Source: Protula sp. h YS-2021 (taxonomy: Eukaryota > Annelida > Polychaeta > Sabellida > Serpulidae). From it: a DNA stretch of 64,000 bases. This document shows, one piece after another, positions 15,800-28,600 of the stretch. Every line of letters begins with the position of its first letter. Within the stretch, counting starts at the first letter, position 1. The notes beneath the pieces were generated by a model that worked only from the letters and a program-made list of their open reading frames with translations, made no database searches and was not told the origin of the DNA. Location of the stretch: assembly GCA_949752745.1 (NCBI GenBank), contig OX457031.1:48890162-48954161 (forward strand). Direction: 5' to 3'. The position numbers and the translations under genes are program-made.

Positions 15800-18700
15800 A
15801 AATGCATATGAAATTATGAAATTGACAATTACTAAAATCTTAGCCATAACTGATGCATAGTCGTTAGATGGAGTGGGGAGTATGTGGCATATCATAAGGG
15901 GTGGATTGTAATACATACATCTTATTTGGCTTTAGCAACACAACGTTGTTAGCCCGAAACAGTTTTAAATGCACCGTGCAATATGCGAGAAAATTTCGAA
16001 AACGATTCCCAAAGATTTTTTATGATCTTGTTTACTAAGAAACTCCATAGTGAACTAATTCTGTGTACCCTAACTGATTTCTACTGCCTGGCGAACAGTG
16101 AGCAGTTACTTGGTGTTTTGGTACGATTGGAAAATTGTTATTATGCAATTTTGAACCCTTATTACATATGGGAGTTTTTTGCAGTGTCAAACATGCAAAT
16201 GGCTTGAAAGTCGAAAATTAACATGTGTTTATTGGGATAGCCATGAGTTTGTACTTCCTATTTGAACCCGTTAAACGTTTTGCTTATCTAAATTTTTGAA
16301 AGTTCTATTCGTTTTATTTCTCTTGCACAAATCGAGATGCTAGCTCTAGTTGAGATTATTTTACATATATCACTTTTTGCAATTCCCCAACGTTCATACC
16401 GGAAAGAACGCAAGACGAAGGTGGAATTAATAGATGAACGCTTTGAATGAAGAACTCTAGCAGCTTGGGTTCACTACTACTGAGTATATTGCTTGCATAA
16501 ATTATGATCTTTGTTCTTTTTGCCTTAACGTGTTCATGGTAATACAATTCAGTGCGGAGCACAAAATCGTGGGATAAGCTGCTGTAAAAGTCATTATTTT
16601 TCACATTTGGGAGCATAAGTATCTACCCTAACTTTCTTATATCAATTTGTCGAAAAAATGTAAGCGAAAACAAATAACATGTAAAAAAGGAAACGGTACC
16701 TTAAAATAAACGGAAGTTTATCTTTGAAACAGTTAATTATTTTTGCACAAAACTTCTGAGCCTGAAATATAATTGTAGAAAACATAGATGATCTTTCCCG
16801 TGGTATGTTTTTCTTTGCTGGGCGATTGAGTTTTAATTTTTAGGGAATGATCTGTTGTTCGATTTTAACTTCAAAATATAAGAAACATTGATTTGCTGAC
16901 ATTTGTCTTTCTTACACATGATAGCCAAACAACAGGTTATATTTATAGCTTAGCTATATAGCTATTGTAATGAAAACAAAATGCTATAATATTGATAAAT
17001 TGATAACATTTTGCAGTCTGACATTTCCTCGTTTTTATAACAAAAATTGCAATTTTCCTCTGTAATATACCTGTTTTAACTGTCACATTTATGTCTAATG
17101 CGATGGTTAAAAAACGACATACAATATTGGTACATATTTTGCACAGGAAAACTTATATATTCCATATACAGCTACAATTATTTTATTACTGCCTCAGTGC
17201 AATGTGATTCATAAACTATAGTGTTGATTCTAAGACAGGGTGATACACCGGTGTTACATGGAAGTTTCAAAGGTAACCTATTTTCAAAACATCATCTCAA
17301 ATCGTATAAGATCGTGACCAAGTCGCAGCCGCAAGTGCAGCCGTGTGTGCTGAAAAAATTTGAAGGTCAATCAATTATCCAAAATTTATTTTCTTTAGCT
17401 TTAAATTGACCAAAATGTAGAATCACATTTTTACTTTCAAATAATTTAAGAAAAAGATATGTTCATTTTTTGAGCCCGTAATGAAAAAATGTTATTAGTT
17501 GACCAGTTTGCTGCCTGGGGGAACTGCTAATTCCTCATATTTTGCTATCTGATTCAGAATTTCAACGATATGTTCCCCGTATGTTTTTCATTTTCTTAGC
17601 TGGCTGCACTGATGAGTTCAATAATATCTTTCTTGATTGCTCCTTTACAGTAAAAATTAAATGTTTACCTTTGTTTGTTCTTTTTGTTTTTCTTCTTCCA
17701 GAAAGAGTCACTGAAAAATAGACGAAGACGTATATCAAATATAAAATGAACACAGGAAATATTTCCACCACAACTATTCTAGATAAATTCAAAGACACGA
17801 AAGACATAGGAACATTATAGTGACATTTGGAATTCATGAAAGTAACGCTGTAGCGAACAATTAAGTAAAAATCGTTCTCCTCGAACTTGAGACCTCGAGG
17901 TACCTAGGACTACACATGAAGAAATTTACACCTAAGACCGTTATTTAATATAATGAGAGAGAATTAAAGAAAACTGTGAAACTGAGAAAAGCAAAAACGT
18001 GGACAGATATACCAGACTAAGCAAACGGATGCCTTTTACCCGATCTGACTCCAATGCCATGAGCAAAAATAGGGAACTTGATAAAAGGGAACTGTCAGGA
18101 GAAAAACTTTCAAGTTTCGAGAACAAGGATTGTAAAGATAAGAAACTGCCAAATGAAAAATATTTATAATAATGCAAGCGCTTACAAAACTTATCCTAAT
18201 TCTCTTGATTATTGTGAAGATCCAAGGCAGTTCGTATATTAGTGTGGCGAATATTTTGTGTGATGATAAAATTCATTGGTCAATTTTGTTAATGACAAAA
18301 AACATGTTATATGCTTTCAAAGAGAAAATATGTTGCATAGTAGTTGAAATTTCCGAACGTACTATGAGACTCTCTTTCTTTTATTTTATGCAATGGTAAA
18401 TGTGAAAAAGAATTAAATATATATGAACACATATCTCTGCAATGTAGAACATCACAGTTTGAAGTCTATCGCGAATTTATCATATGTTTTCTTATCTTAT
18501 TTTCCACGTTGCAAGTTGCGACGTCTATAAGATACTTTTTCAGAGACAACTGCATATTTATTTTTGCATTCTGAATAAGGAAGTGTGAATATATCAACAT
18601 AAATATAACAACATAAATTTTATAAGATAAATGTCTATAAAAGTCAATATTGGCTGCAAAGTTTATTCTACAATTAAATTCCAATTATATATGTATATTC

Positions 18701-21700
18701 ATCCCTGATTTACAGCGTGCTCAGGCTCTAAGTCAAGGAGGCTCAATGTTAAGTATATACTATCTTGAAATTTTATGCTATTCTGTCTAATCCATTCGTG
18801 CAATATTTTTTAACTCAACAAAGTACTGGATAGCATTCTTCCTTTCTTCGATGGAGATACATGATAGGTTTTTGATCTCATAATGATGTCAATTTTGTTT
18901 CGGTAACAGAAATTTCACAAGATCTCATCCTTCAGCAGTAAGCAGTGGGTTTGTAAACAGTATTTAAAATAGCTTGTATTTAACATGACTTGTTTCACAA
19001 TCCCTCCCATTGCAGCTTCAAGCTTGCGTTGTCGGATAGATTCAGTGGACCAAATCAGTAGTTAAAGTCGAATTTGCATTTCCCAGCCCACTGGACACTG
19101 ATTCACTATTGCACCCATCTATAAATATTAACAATATTGTTCAGGAATGCACAATACGACTTAACAAGTAATCGGGATACCTTTGTTTACATTAATAAAT
19201 TTGGCTGACTAGAGCCATATCGCGGCAAAATGTCAAATGTCTGCATTTCGAGTTGTACAGACGGCTTTCTGTTTTGTTAATGAACTGTATGATAACTATA
19301 ACAGATTTTATTACAAAACATGTAGTAGAACTGCAATTTGTTTCTGCAGGAGTTGTAATTGTAAAATAATGCAATAAAATCATCTATTATCGCCCATTCA
19401 GAGTAGCTCCCGAGTCAGCCCTGACTTCAATAACTTCCCCTATCTCTCTGTCAGAGCTACGAAGCCTAACATTGTTCCGCTAATAGGGATCAATTTCATA
19501 TCTTCTGAGGCATGAATCCTGCATACCGGTCCCTGTTATTCAAACATCTATTCAAACCCTTTCTGTCGTTCTAGATAAAGGATCAAAGTTCTAGTACGAG
19601 TAATGAGCCAAATTGTGCGCCGTAATTTATAATTGGGCCATTTATGTGATGGACTCGTTCTAAAAACGCTCTTTGCCCGAGTCGTGCGCCGTGATTAGAA
19701 AAATTGACATTAATGACAAGCTCTGGTATAGGAATATGACTCTTGCTGTCATAAAAAGACCGCAAGAGTCATCTAGGACTACGAAGCCTTACAGTATTGC
19801 GCTACAAGGGGTCAACTTCGTGTGTTTTGAGGCACGAATCCTGCATACTAGTCCTAATTATTCAACATTTACTGAAAATTCTTGCCCAATTTTTAATTGG
19901 CTGTTTATCTTTTATTTCTTCATTAAGGTAAAGGAAAGTTAGCTTCCGCACTCAGCTATCAAATATTTGTTTACATTCCGGGCTTTAAGTGTCAAGTGAC
20001 CAAAGTCAAGTGTTTAAAAAATTGCATAAAGGGGTTATAGAATATCTGTAAAATATATGCCAAAATAGTTGATAAATGCAGAAATTTATTTTGTGCACCC
20101 ACTTTTAATTTCTTTAATTCTTTGTGAAATTTACTTTCAAAAGTTCTTTAGTGGATAATTGCAAAAACCAGTGTTACTTTTTGACGTAATAAAGTATGCT
20201 TCCTGTATACAAACAAATGCCAATTATTGCTGGAGATTGGGGGTTATTTCCGTATTATTTTCTTTTAAAGAAAGCGTAACATAGAAGTTGTATATCATTA
20301 CTGTTGTAGTTTGAGGACCTTTAGCAAATGCCAATAAAGACTTGTGGGTCGTTGAATTTTGCACAACATCGCCACAGAGGTGCCTCAAAGCGTAGTTGAC
20401 TTGCATATCGTTATATAACGAAGATTTGAATCGGTACCACGAACCTCAGTAGCGGGCTACTTCTTAGAGCTACGAGTAGAGGAACTGGCAGGATTCCAGT
20501 TGAAAAAAAAAACAAAGAAATAAGAAAAAAATAAAAGATGATTTTATCTGTTACGGCGTATGTATAAGGTGTCGAAACTTTATTTGCATGTGGAAAAATT
20601 ATTCATCACATTTTTATAAATGAGTTTCCAACACCAAAAGAGCGCTACGATGATGATGCGCCGGTGATATGGAAAAAGAGACACTTTTTAAACGTATATT
20701 TTACAGCTATAACCTTGTTCTTGAAAGGCGAAAGTTCGGAAACTTTAATAATTGATTTTAAGGGACAGTTTATATATTTTAATGAAGAAGTTTGGAAATA
20801 TATTAGGTTTTGACAAAGTTTGGGTTTTTCTCCGGGGCTTTCGTTTTCATTTTAAACAGCGGGCCAAATGACAAAAACAGCCGGCCAAAGACCATTTTTT
20901 CTAGCGAGTGCCAAAGGCACAAAGCCCTCCTTGATGGTTCCATGAGTATACCTACCCGGGAAAGTTTAGATTTTTGAAAGTCAAAATAATCGATTTTGGT
21001 ATATTTGGAGGCACAAATTTTTGGTTGAATGTATTTTGAAAAGATTTACAATTTTGAGAAGTATTCTTCTCACAAACTTATTTCTAACCAGTTAGCAAAT
21101 CCTTTTAACATAACTTCAAATACAAGAAAAGAAAGTAGCCATTAATGGCACACACCGTAAATCGTATAAACAGATATACAAAATCGATGTTTCAGTTTCG
21201 AGTAATACAGAAAACCAGTCGATCGAAACATCAAATGTGATATAGGTGTGAGGACCCGCCTTTGTACGTGAAGGGCTCTTTTTTTATTGCACAAAGTCGC
21301 TTTCCACTCGCCCAGTCCAACTTTATAAAAATTCAACCGTATAATCCATGTACGAGAAAGTTATGATTGATAAATATTAACTTTTATTCTTATCGCCGAA
21401 GGCGCCAAAAATGTAACTGGAGCCAGTCACCCGCCTCCCCCCCCCCCCCGCCCCCCCCCCCAACAAGACATACTTTTTATTACAGATTTGGGCCGATCTC
21501 AAAGTTTGGAGGAATTTGTTTATTTTTCGGTATCTGTTTTCACAGCTGGCCAGTTTGGAACGTGACTGTCTTAAAACAAGACCCTTGCTCGCATTTCCAT
21601 ATCACTGGGACATTTCCATGTCCATTTCCATGTCCTGTTTCAATGTGAACGTGATGTATTTATCCATGTATTCCTGTACTTCTACGTTTCTTTGCTTCTA

Positions 21701-23040
21701 TGTTTATCCCCTTGAAGACTGTCTTCTGTTTTTGTCCGGAAATCTCGCAGACAAACCTTAATCGACTTGTAGGGATTCTTCAGCAGATTTGTAAAGAAAG
21801 AGTGATACAGTAGTACGTTTCTGCCCTCAAACCATTTCATTTCCATGGGAAATCCGTCGCATCTGATCGGTTGGTCTGCTCCTGTGACTTCAGTGTGTGA
21901 AAAAGAATTGAGCATGCGCAGTCGAAACCGTGATCTGGTTCAAAGCTTAGTCAGATCTTCCTTACTTTTACTCTGTTTATGTCTGGGTCAGAGCTGCGAA
22001 TTGTCCCATTATTCAGCTAGTAAGGATGAACTTTATATATTCTGAGCCTCGGATTCTGCATAATAGTCCCAGTTATACAAACATTTACCGAAAGTCCATG
22101 TACATTGTACCCTTTTTGCAGAACGGGCGCAATTTTTAATGCACAGCATATACTTTATTTCTTTGTTCCAGTGGGTAATCATTAGCTTCCACACTCAGCT
22201 GTTAAATGTTTGTTTTACGTTTACATTCCGTGTTTTAAATGTGATATGACCAACATTAAGTGACCAATGAATTAAATAAAGGCCGAATAAAGGCTGATTC
22301 GTTGGTCTGGGTTCCGATTTCTGGTCCAGGTGGGTAGGCGGTGACAAAAAAAGTTCTCAGAGTGGTAAGTTACTGGAAAAATCGGTCGCGCTGGCTTATC
22401 CTTTCACGAGCGATTACAGAAACTTTCGTTAATAAATATTACTTCACAAAACGCATAACTTTCTCTAATGATGTACTTTGTTTCACACAATTGGAAATTT
22501 TCCACGAAAAGTTATTAATATTTATGTTACTTCATACATATTCAGGTTACTTCATACATATTCATGTTACTTCATACAAAGAATAAGAACTTAAAGAAAA
22601 ATAATACGGTGTTTAAAGTAAAAAAAAAAAAAAAAAAAAAAGGGAAGGGGTGGGGGGGGGGGAGAAAAACAAAGAAAGAGAAAACAATGTGTAACATATA
22701 AAAGTCTTTATGTAGCAACATAGTGGTAGTCGACTTATGCCCATTAACAACAATTCGAATTAATAATGCAGTGATGTTGGTTTGTAAAACAAAAAACGTG
22801 GAATTAGGTTTTCGAAGAGCATTTACTTCGAGATGTTGTCGGGCTGATTTGAAAAGAATCCATGAAGTTCGATATTAAATAGAACTGCTGAGTTATATAG
22901 TTGTTGGTGAAAATCGAGATTGTGATATATGTTATCATTATTATTGTGAAAGAATAAGTTTGGAGCGTGAAAACACGGCAGTGGAAGTTGTTTTAATGAA
23001 GTGTCTAAAGTGTGTTGTAAATATTTGAAGTGCATGTTAT
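15800..23040. other. gene-poor region
   Basis: Only short, unsupported reading frames on both strands. It contains three copies of a dispersed repeat (listed separately), C and G homopolymer runs (21437-21462, 22652-22663) and a poly-A run (22620-22642). No gene is called. Confidence 0.55.
19405..22265. repeat. three diverged copies of one dispersed repeat
   Basis: Copies lie near 19405-19575, 19755-20000 and 21965-22265, same orientation. Shared ordered words: CTACGAAGCCT(A/T)ACA, GAGGCA(T/C)GAATCCTGCATA with TAGTCC, ATTCAAACAT or ATACAAACAT, and in the last two copies TTAGCTTCC(G/A)CACTCAGCT plus GTTTACATTCCG. Non-coding; family unknown. Confidence 0.6.
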
Positions 23041-23042
23041 AA

Positions 23043-24589
23043 TTATCCCCCGTGAAACGGAGGGATATAGGTTTGAGATTGTCCGTCCGTCCGTCTGTCC
23101 GTCCGTCTGTCCGTCCGTCCCCTCTTCAAGCTAAGGACTTTGTGGACACCACTTCTATATCAACGAAGCATAATTCAGCTTTCATATTTCATACAGGCAA
23201 AATATAGGGTATAAAGATGTGCAACGTCAAGGTTTCAGTTTGATCGAAGCAAAATTGACAAATTGACAGGCTTTTGAAAATCGTCGAAAATAGACATATG
23301 TGCACATGTATAGGACTTTGTGGACACCACTTCTATATCAACGAAGCATAATTCAGCTTTCATATTTCATACAGGCAAAATATAGGGTATAAAGATGTGC
23401 AACGTCAAGGTTTCAGTTTGATCGAAGCAAAATTGACAAATTGACAGGCTTTTGAAAATCGTCGAAAATAGACATATGTGCACATGTATAGGACTTTGTG
23501 GACACCACTTCTATATCAACGAAGCATAATTCAGCTTTCATATTTCATACAGGCAAAATATAGGGTATAAAGATGTGCAACGTCAAGGTTTCAGTTTGAT
23601 CGAAGCAAAATTGACAAATTGATAGGCTTTTGAAAATCGTCGAAAATAGACATATGTGCACATGTATAGGACTTTGTGGACACCACTTCTATATCAACGA
23701 AGCATAATTCAGCTTTCATATTTCATACAGGCAAAATATAGGGTATAAAGATGTGCAACGTCAAGGTTTCAGTTTGATCGAAGCAAAATTGACAAATTGA
23801 CAGGCTTTTGAAAATCGTCGAAAATAGACATATGTGCACATGTATAGGACTTTGTGGACACCACTTCTATATCAACGAAGCATAATTCAGCTTTCATATT
23901 TCATACAGGCAAAATATAGGGTATAAAGATGTGCAACGTCAAGGTTTCAGTTTGATCGAAGCAAAATTGACAAATTGACAGGCTTTTGAAAATCGTCGAA
24001 AATAGACATATGTGCACATGTATAGGACTTTGTGGACACCACTTCTATATCAACGAAGCATAATTCAGCTTTCATATTTCATATAGGCAAAATATAGGGT
24101 ATAAAGATGTGCAACGTTAAGGTTTCAGTTTGATCGAAGCAAAATTGACAAATTGACAGGCTTTTGAAAATCGTCGAAAATAGACATATGTGCACATGTA
24201 TAGGACTTTGTGGACACCACTTCTATATCAACGAAGCATAATTCAGCTTTCATATTTCATATAGGTAACATATAGGGTATAAAGATGTGCAACGTCAAGG
24301 TTTCAGTTTGATCGAAGCAAAATTGACAAAATGACAGGCTTTTAAAAATCGTCATAAATCGACATATATGCAAACGGAGTGGACTTCGTGGGCACCACTA
24401 TATGAACGGACGTTAATTTTTTCTTAAAGCGCATTAGGTGAGTAATATTTTTAAATGATTTTTATCCTAAAGCTAATTATAATTGCAGTTGTCATATGTC
24501 ATGATACGGGTGATTGGAAATGCTACACGATTTCATGCGTATAGCATTTTCATACGGTATATAATGAAATGCATTTAGGGTTTCACGGG
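23043..24589. mobile_element. TA-flanked non-autonomous element carrying a 178-bp satellite
   Basis: Perfect 13-bp inverted termini TCCCCCGTGAAAC (left) and GTTTCACGGGGGA (right) are each flanked by TA, as expected for Tc1/mariner-type insertion. The left end continues into GGAGGGATATAG and a TCCGTCCGTC run. The core is a head-to-tail array. There is no transposase ORF, so it would need enzyme from elsewhere. The array core resembles the design of bivalve pearl-type elements, but the TA and inverted ends point to a DNA transposon instead. Confidence 0.7.
23134..24380. repeat. 178-bp tandem satellite, 7 copies
   Basis: Units start at 23134, 23312, 23490, 23668, 23846, 24024 and 24202 with the word AGGACTTTGTGGACACC. 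The first five or six copies are nearly identical and the last is clearly diverged, consistent with homogenisation of the array interior. There are no unique spacers, so this is not a CRISPR-like array. Confidence 0.95.
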
Positions 24590-24859
24590 GGATATTGCTG
24601 CTCTCTGACAGCATCTAGTTTACGTTATTTTTTCGTATGGAAGTATACATCAGATATAGATCTTGAAGCTGAATTTATTTGGAACTCTGGAACTGAACTG
24701 ACTTTGAAAGGCCTCTGCAGCAGTTCCAACCTTCTATTATCGCCCAAACGAGAATTGCACTACAATAATATAATATATAAATATTACACCAAAAAAAAAA
24801 AAATAATAATAATAATAACACGCTGTAACGTTGTTGGTTTCAGCACATAGCGGCGAGAC

Positions 24860-25676
24860 ATGAGTGAAAACGTTGCTTGGTTTTCCGAAGTCGGGCGGGT
24901 CCCCAGGTAAGACCCGTAACACATTTCTCAACATATGTTTTAATATGGTATCCCTGACCTCGCCAGTGGCGTCATCCGAAAGCATTTATATACTTTTACC
25001 CTAATTTTTCTGCGATGTAGAACATGGGTCGAATTGTAGTCAGGGAAAGTAAACAGTTTTTAGGTGGTGGACCTCGTGGATAATGTTGTTTCAATGTTTG
25101 CATCTTGTTTGCGGCGTTTTGCGTTTTTTTATCCTTAACTATGTGAATAAGATGCAACATTGGTGGGAATGGTCTTAGTTGTCCATAATTTGAAGATAAA
25201 GAAAATGTGATCGTTTGACAAATCACATGCGTAGAACGGTACAAGACATAACGCATTTATTCTAATTTTAAACTGCCGGAGATGGCGGACAGTTTCTCGT
25301 TGATCTCAGTGTTATGTTAAAAAAAGTTTGTTTTCTGAACTTGTTTTGGATAACAACGTTTCCTCATCGTTCGCCGCTAAATACTTCTCGTAAATGAAAC
25401 AGTTTTTGCTTTTAAGGTTCAGTGGCTAACTCTAAAATATTTTTTCACATTTTTATATGAATAAGTATTAAACTTTAAAGAAAAAGAGAGGCACGAACGC
25501 AAGAGTGTATCCGATTTTTAGCCCTTGTCTTCCTGGATTACGGGAGAAATTAGGGAGACTAATGTGATGACCGACTGTGTTTTACAGGCGCTCGCTGAAG
25601 GAGAATGGTGATGTGTCCAAGTGTAAAAGCGACGAACAGATTTCTATGGATGTCGCCATGGGTCGCTCCAATAAAC
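24860..25676 (+). CDS. USP1: tentative 5' exons of the USP1-like gene
   Basis: An ATG at 24860 opens MSENVAWFSEVGRVP and meets a strong donor (CCCCAG|GTAAGA) at 24907. The remaining AG joins in frame to an acceptor (TTTTACAG|G) at 25588 that opens RSLKENGDVSKCKSDEQISM. The donor of this second exon is unclear (candidates at 25623, 25662 and 25677). The alternative start is the ATG at 26066, just upstream of the first well-supported exon, preceded by 5' UTR. Confidence 0.4.
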
Positions 25677-28600
25677 GTCAGTATGACTGTTCCTTGGAAT
25701 AAAATCTCTAGGCTGTGTGGGGAAGGACGGGGGGAGGGGGGGGGGGTGGGAGGAGGGGCTGGTGTCGGTGGTGTCATGCGATCGCCTATGGTGATAAAAC
25801 GATATGGTTTATTAGGCCCCAACCCTTCGGATTGGGGCCTATAGGTTTGGGGTGTCTGTCCGTCATCGCTTTATACCCCTATGAATTTGGGGGGGGGGCG
25901 GTTGGGGCCTGCTTGTGTTTCACAAATACTTACTTGTGTTTTATCAAATGAAGGGGTGATATGGAGTCGTAGGGGATGGATGGGGCTGTTTCCGCCTTAA
26001 AGAGATGGAAAGATGAAAAGAAAACAAGTTAATTTGCTTGTGCTAGGCAAATAATCACAGCAGGTATGTGCCTTTCAGCGGAGCCGTCTGCGACGTTCAC
26101 AAGCAGACGCCTACCTCTGTGGATCAAAGCCTGCGCCGACTTCTATGACCTGTCGACTAGCGGAGGCATCGAGGCACACTCCGCGGCCACCGACATCACC
26201 ACGCTGAATCTATTCGAAGGTTGGACTACCTCCATTCTTACACCACCCCATGGTCGCGTCTGTTTCTTGTGACATGTGGGTATTTGTTAGTGTATGACTC
26301 AGGGGTTTTGGATCAGCCCAGTACTTACGTGGTTATGGCGATGTCAAGTACACAGTTTCAGTAGTGTGCAGCGTGATGTTTTCGATACTGGAAGATCGTT
26401 GAATACAACTGACATAAATTCCATTAAATGATTGCTCTTGATTGGATATAGTGCGCCTGTTTGTAGGGACTGATGACCAGGTTCGAGTCGAGTTCAACAT
26501 GTCACGTAATACGGTCTTCATCCGTGGTCCTGGTACACAGCGATGGAGCTATAAAGATTTCCAGCAAATCAAGTCGTTGGTGCAAAAGTGTGGGGGAAGT
26601 GCGGAAAACCAAACACCAATAGGCGCTCGCGAAGCCATTGTGAGTTTGAAGGTTGCTTACATATTCCAGTGGGGAAGAGGGGGAGGGGGGGGGGAGTGGA
26701 TGGGTGGTGCTGTCGCATTTTTTTGTTTATTGCTGTGAAGAAGGGGTAAAAAGTACATCATGGAAAGGGCCGGCATTTTCTGTTATAGAGATTTTCTGTG
26801 AAAAGGGAAGAGTAAATTTGTGCCTTAGAAGTTGACATTGAAATGCTGCCTTGTTTTACGTTTTGTTTTAATAATGCACAGGTTTGCCACTCCCAATCCG
26901 GCATAGGATTTACAAACCAAATTAGAAATAAGCCTCATCAATTTTATTTCTGACTGAAAGTGTGAACTGTTTTTTTTTCTCTCTCTCTTTTCTTTTTTGC
27001 ATGCAAGATGCAGGTGAGTCTTATCCCGTCTCTAGTACGTGCAGGTCATCTGTGAAGTGAGTACCCATCTCAGATTTTCTATTAATTTGTTTCAGCCGAA
27101 AGAGAGAGACGTTGGTACCGAGGACAAGGATGCCGAAGACAGCACTGCCTTAGGCTCAACTGCTGCAGCCAGCTACAACGCAGCAAGGCCTAAGCGGCAG
27201 CGCAAGCCTAAGACCTTCGGCTACAGTCCCGAAAGGCCAACGCCGAAGCGTGCAAAGCGCCCTGTGACAAAATCGCAGGAAAAAAGCCCCAAAGCCAAGG
27301 CGAGAACTTTTAAAACAGTTGATAAGAAGCTTGAGCCGAGCTCGGCAAAACGTCAGAAAAGATTATCAGGGGATAAAATTCCATCTCAGGTTAAACAGTC
27401 TAGCTCAAAAACTAAGGAGCCAAAGGATAAAAGTAAAACTCCCAAATTAACTAGACCTAAAAAAGGCAAACCTGCGTTGGAATCGAAACAGAAAAGAGAC
27501 AAAGGCGAAATGGCTTCATCCCCTTACTCCCAAAATAAAACACCGGACAGGCACGAAGCCGGCGTAAGGCAAACCCATTCAAAAGCGGAGAGCGGAGAAA
27601 GTGTTGCTGGATTGTCTCGTAAACAGGAACGACCTCTCAGCCCCTTCATTGTTTATTCCGAGTCTCCGGAGACGCCCAGGTCTAGTAAACGGCAAACGAA
27701 TTCACCCAGAACGCCGCGCGTTATTAGCCCCAAAACGAAGAGTTTGAAATCGCCTACGCCGAGAAAACGGTCCAAGTTATCGCTGAAGGGCTCGAAGGGC
27801 AGTGGCGCGATTCAGCAGAAGCTCAGCTTTGAGAAGAGGCAGCTGAAGGAAGAATCAGCGAGGAACATTCCTTGTATAGCAACGCTGCGAAATTTAGGTG
27901 AGTTTGTAGAAACAGGATGACTAGTCTTTTTACCGGGGGGGGGGATACTTTTAATTAGGCGCTGGGGCCTGTAAATAGGTACAAATAATTTTAAGTAGGC
28001 GCCCGTACTTTTGATTAGGCTGTGGAAGATCTAAATAGGTACTGCTACTTTCTGTTACGTAGACATCGGTACTTTTAAGCAGACATAGGTAATTTTAAGT
28101 ATTTTCTTATACTTTAACCTGGGCATCAGTGCTCTTGAGTAAGCACCTGTACTTTTAAGTAGCCATTGGCACTTTTAAGTGTCACTGTTGGTCCAGTAGT
28201 CGGTGCCACGGCACGGAACAGTTTTTGCGGTAAAGTCTTTCGTAGTGACGGGGAGAAACAAATAGGACATATCAGACGGGCCAAATGTGTACTAGGGATG
28301 GTCGTGTTGTGAACTGGAGGACTGAAAAGTAAACAGTTAAGTACTGAAAAATACAAAGTGGGTTAATGGGTTTAGTGGATGAAAAATAGTGTGTGAACTG
28401 GGTGTAAAAATAAACAGAATTTGGCAAGTAATCGGTATATTTTTTCCAAAATTCGTTCGTGAACATCACCGTAGTCGGGTCTTTTTTGTGCCATGACGTC
28501 AGAATGACGTATCCAAGCTTTGCAGTCGCTTTGTGCAACCGTAAATTTTAGGAAGTATCGTAGAGAGTAGTTGTAACTGTTGACAAAAATATTTGTTCAT

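Noticed and set aside
23134..24380. CRISPR-like regular array
   Set aside because: Units are contiguous 178-bp repeats with no unique spacers, in a eukaryotic transposon.
24737..24985. Minus-strand frame MLSDDATGEVRDTILKHMLR...
   Set aside because: It overlaps the tentative first USP exon, ends in a poly-Tyr/Phe low-complexity run, and has no recognised domain.
25805..25831. Rho-independent terminator-like hairpin
   Set aside because: The window is eukaryotic. The hairpin is followed by repeat-end sequence rather than a T run.
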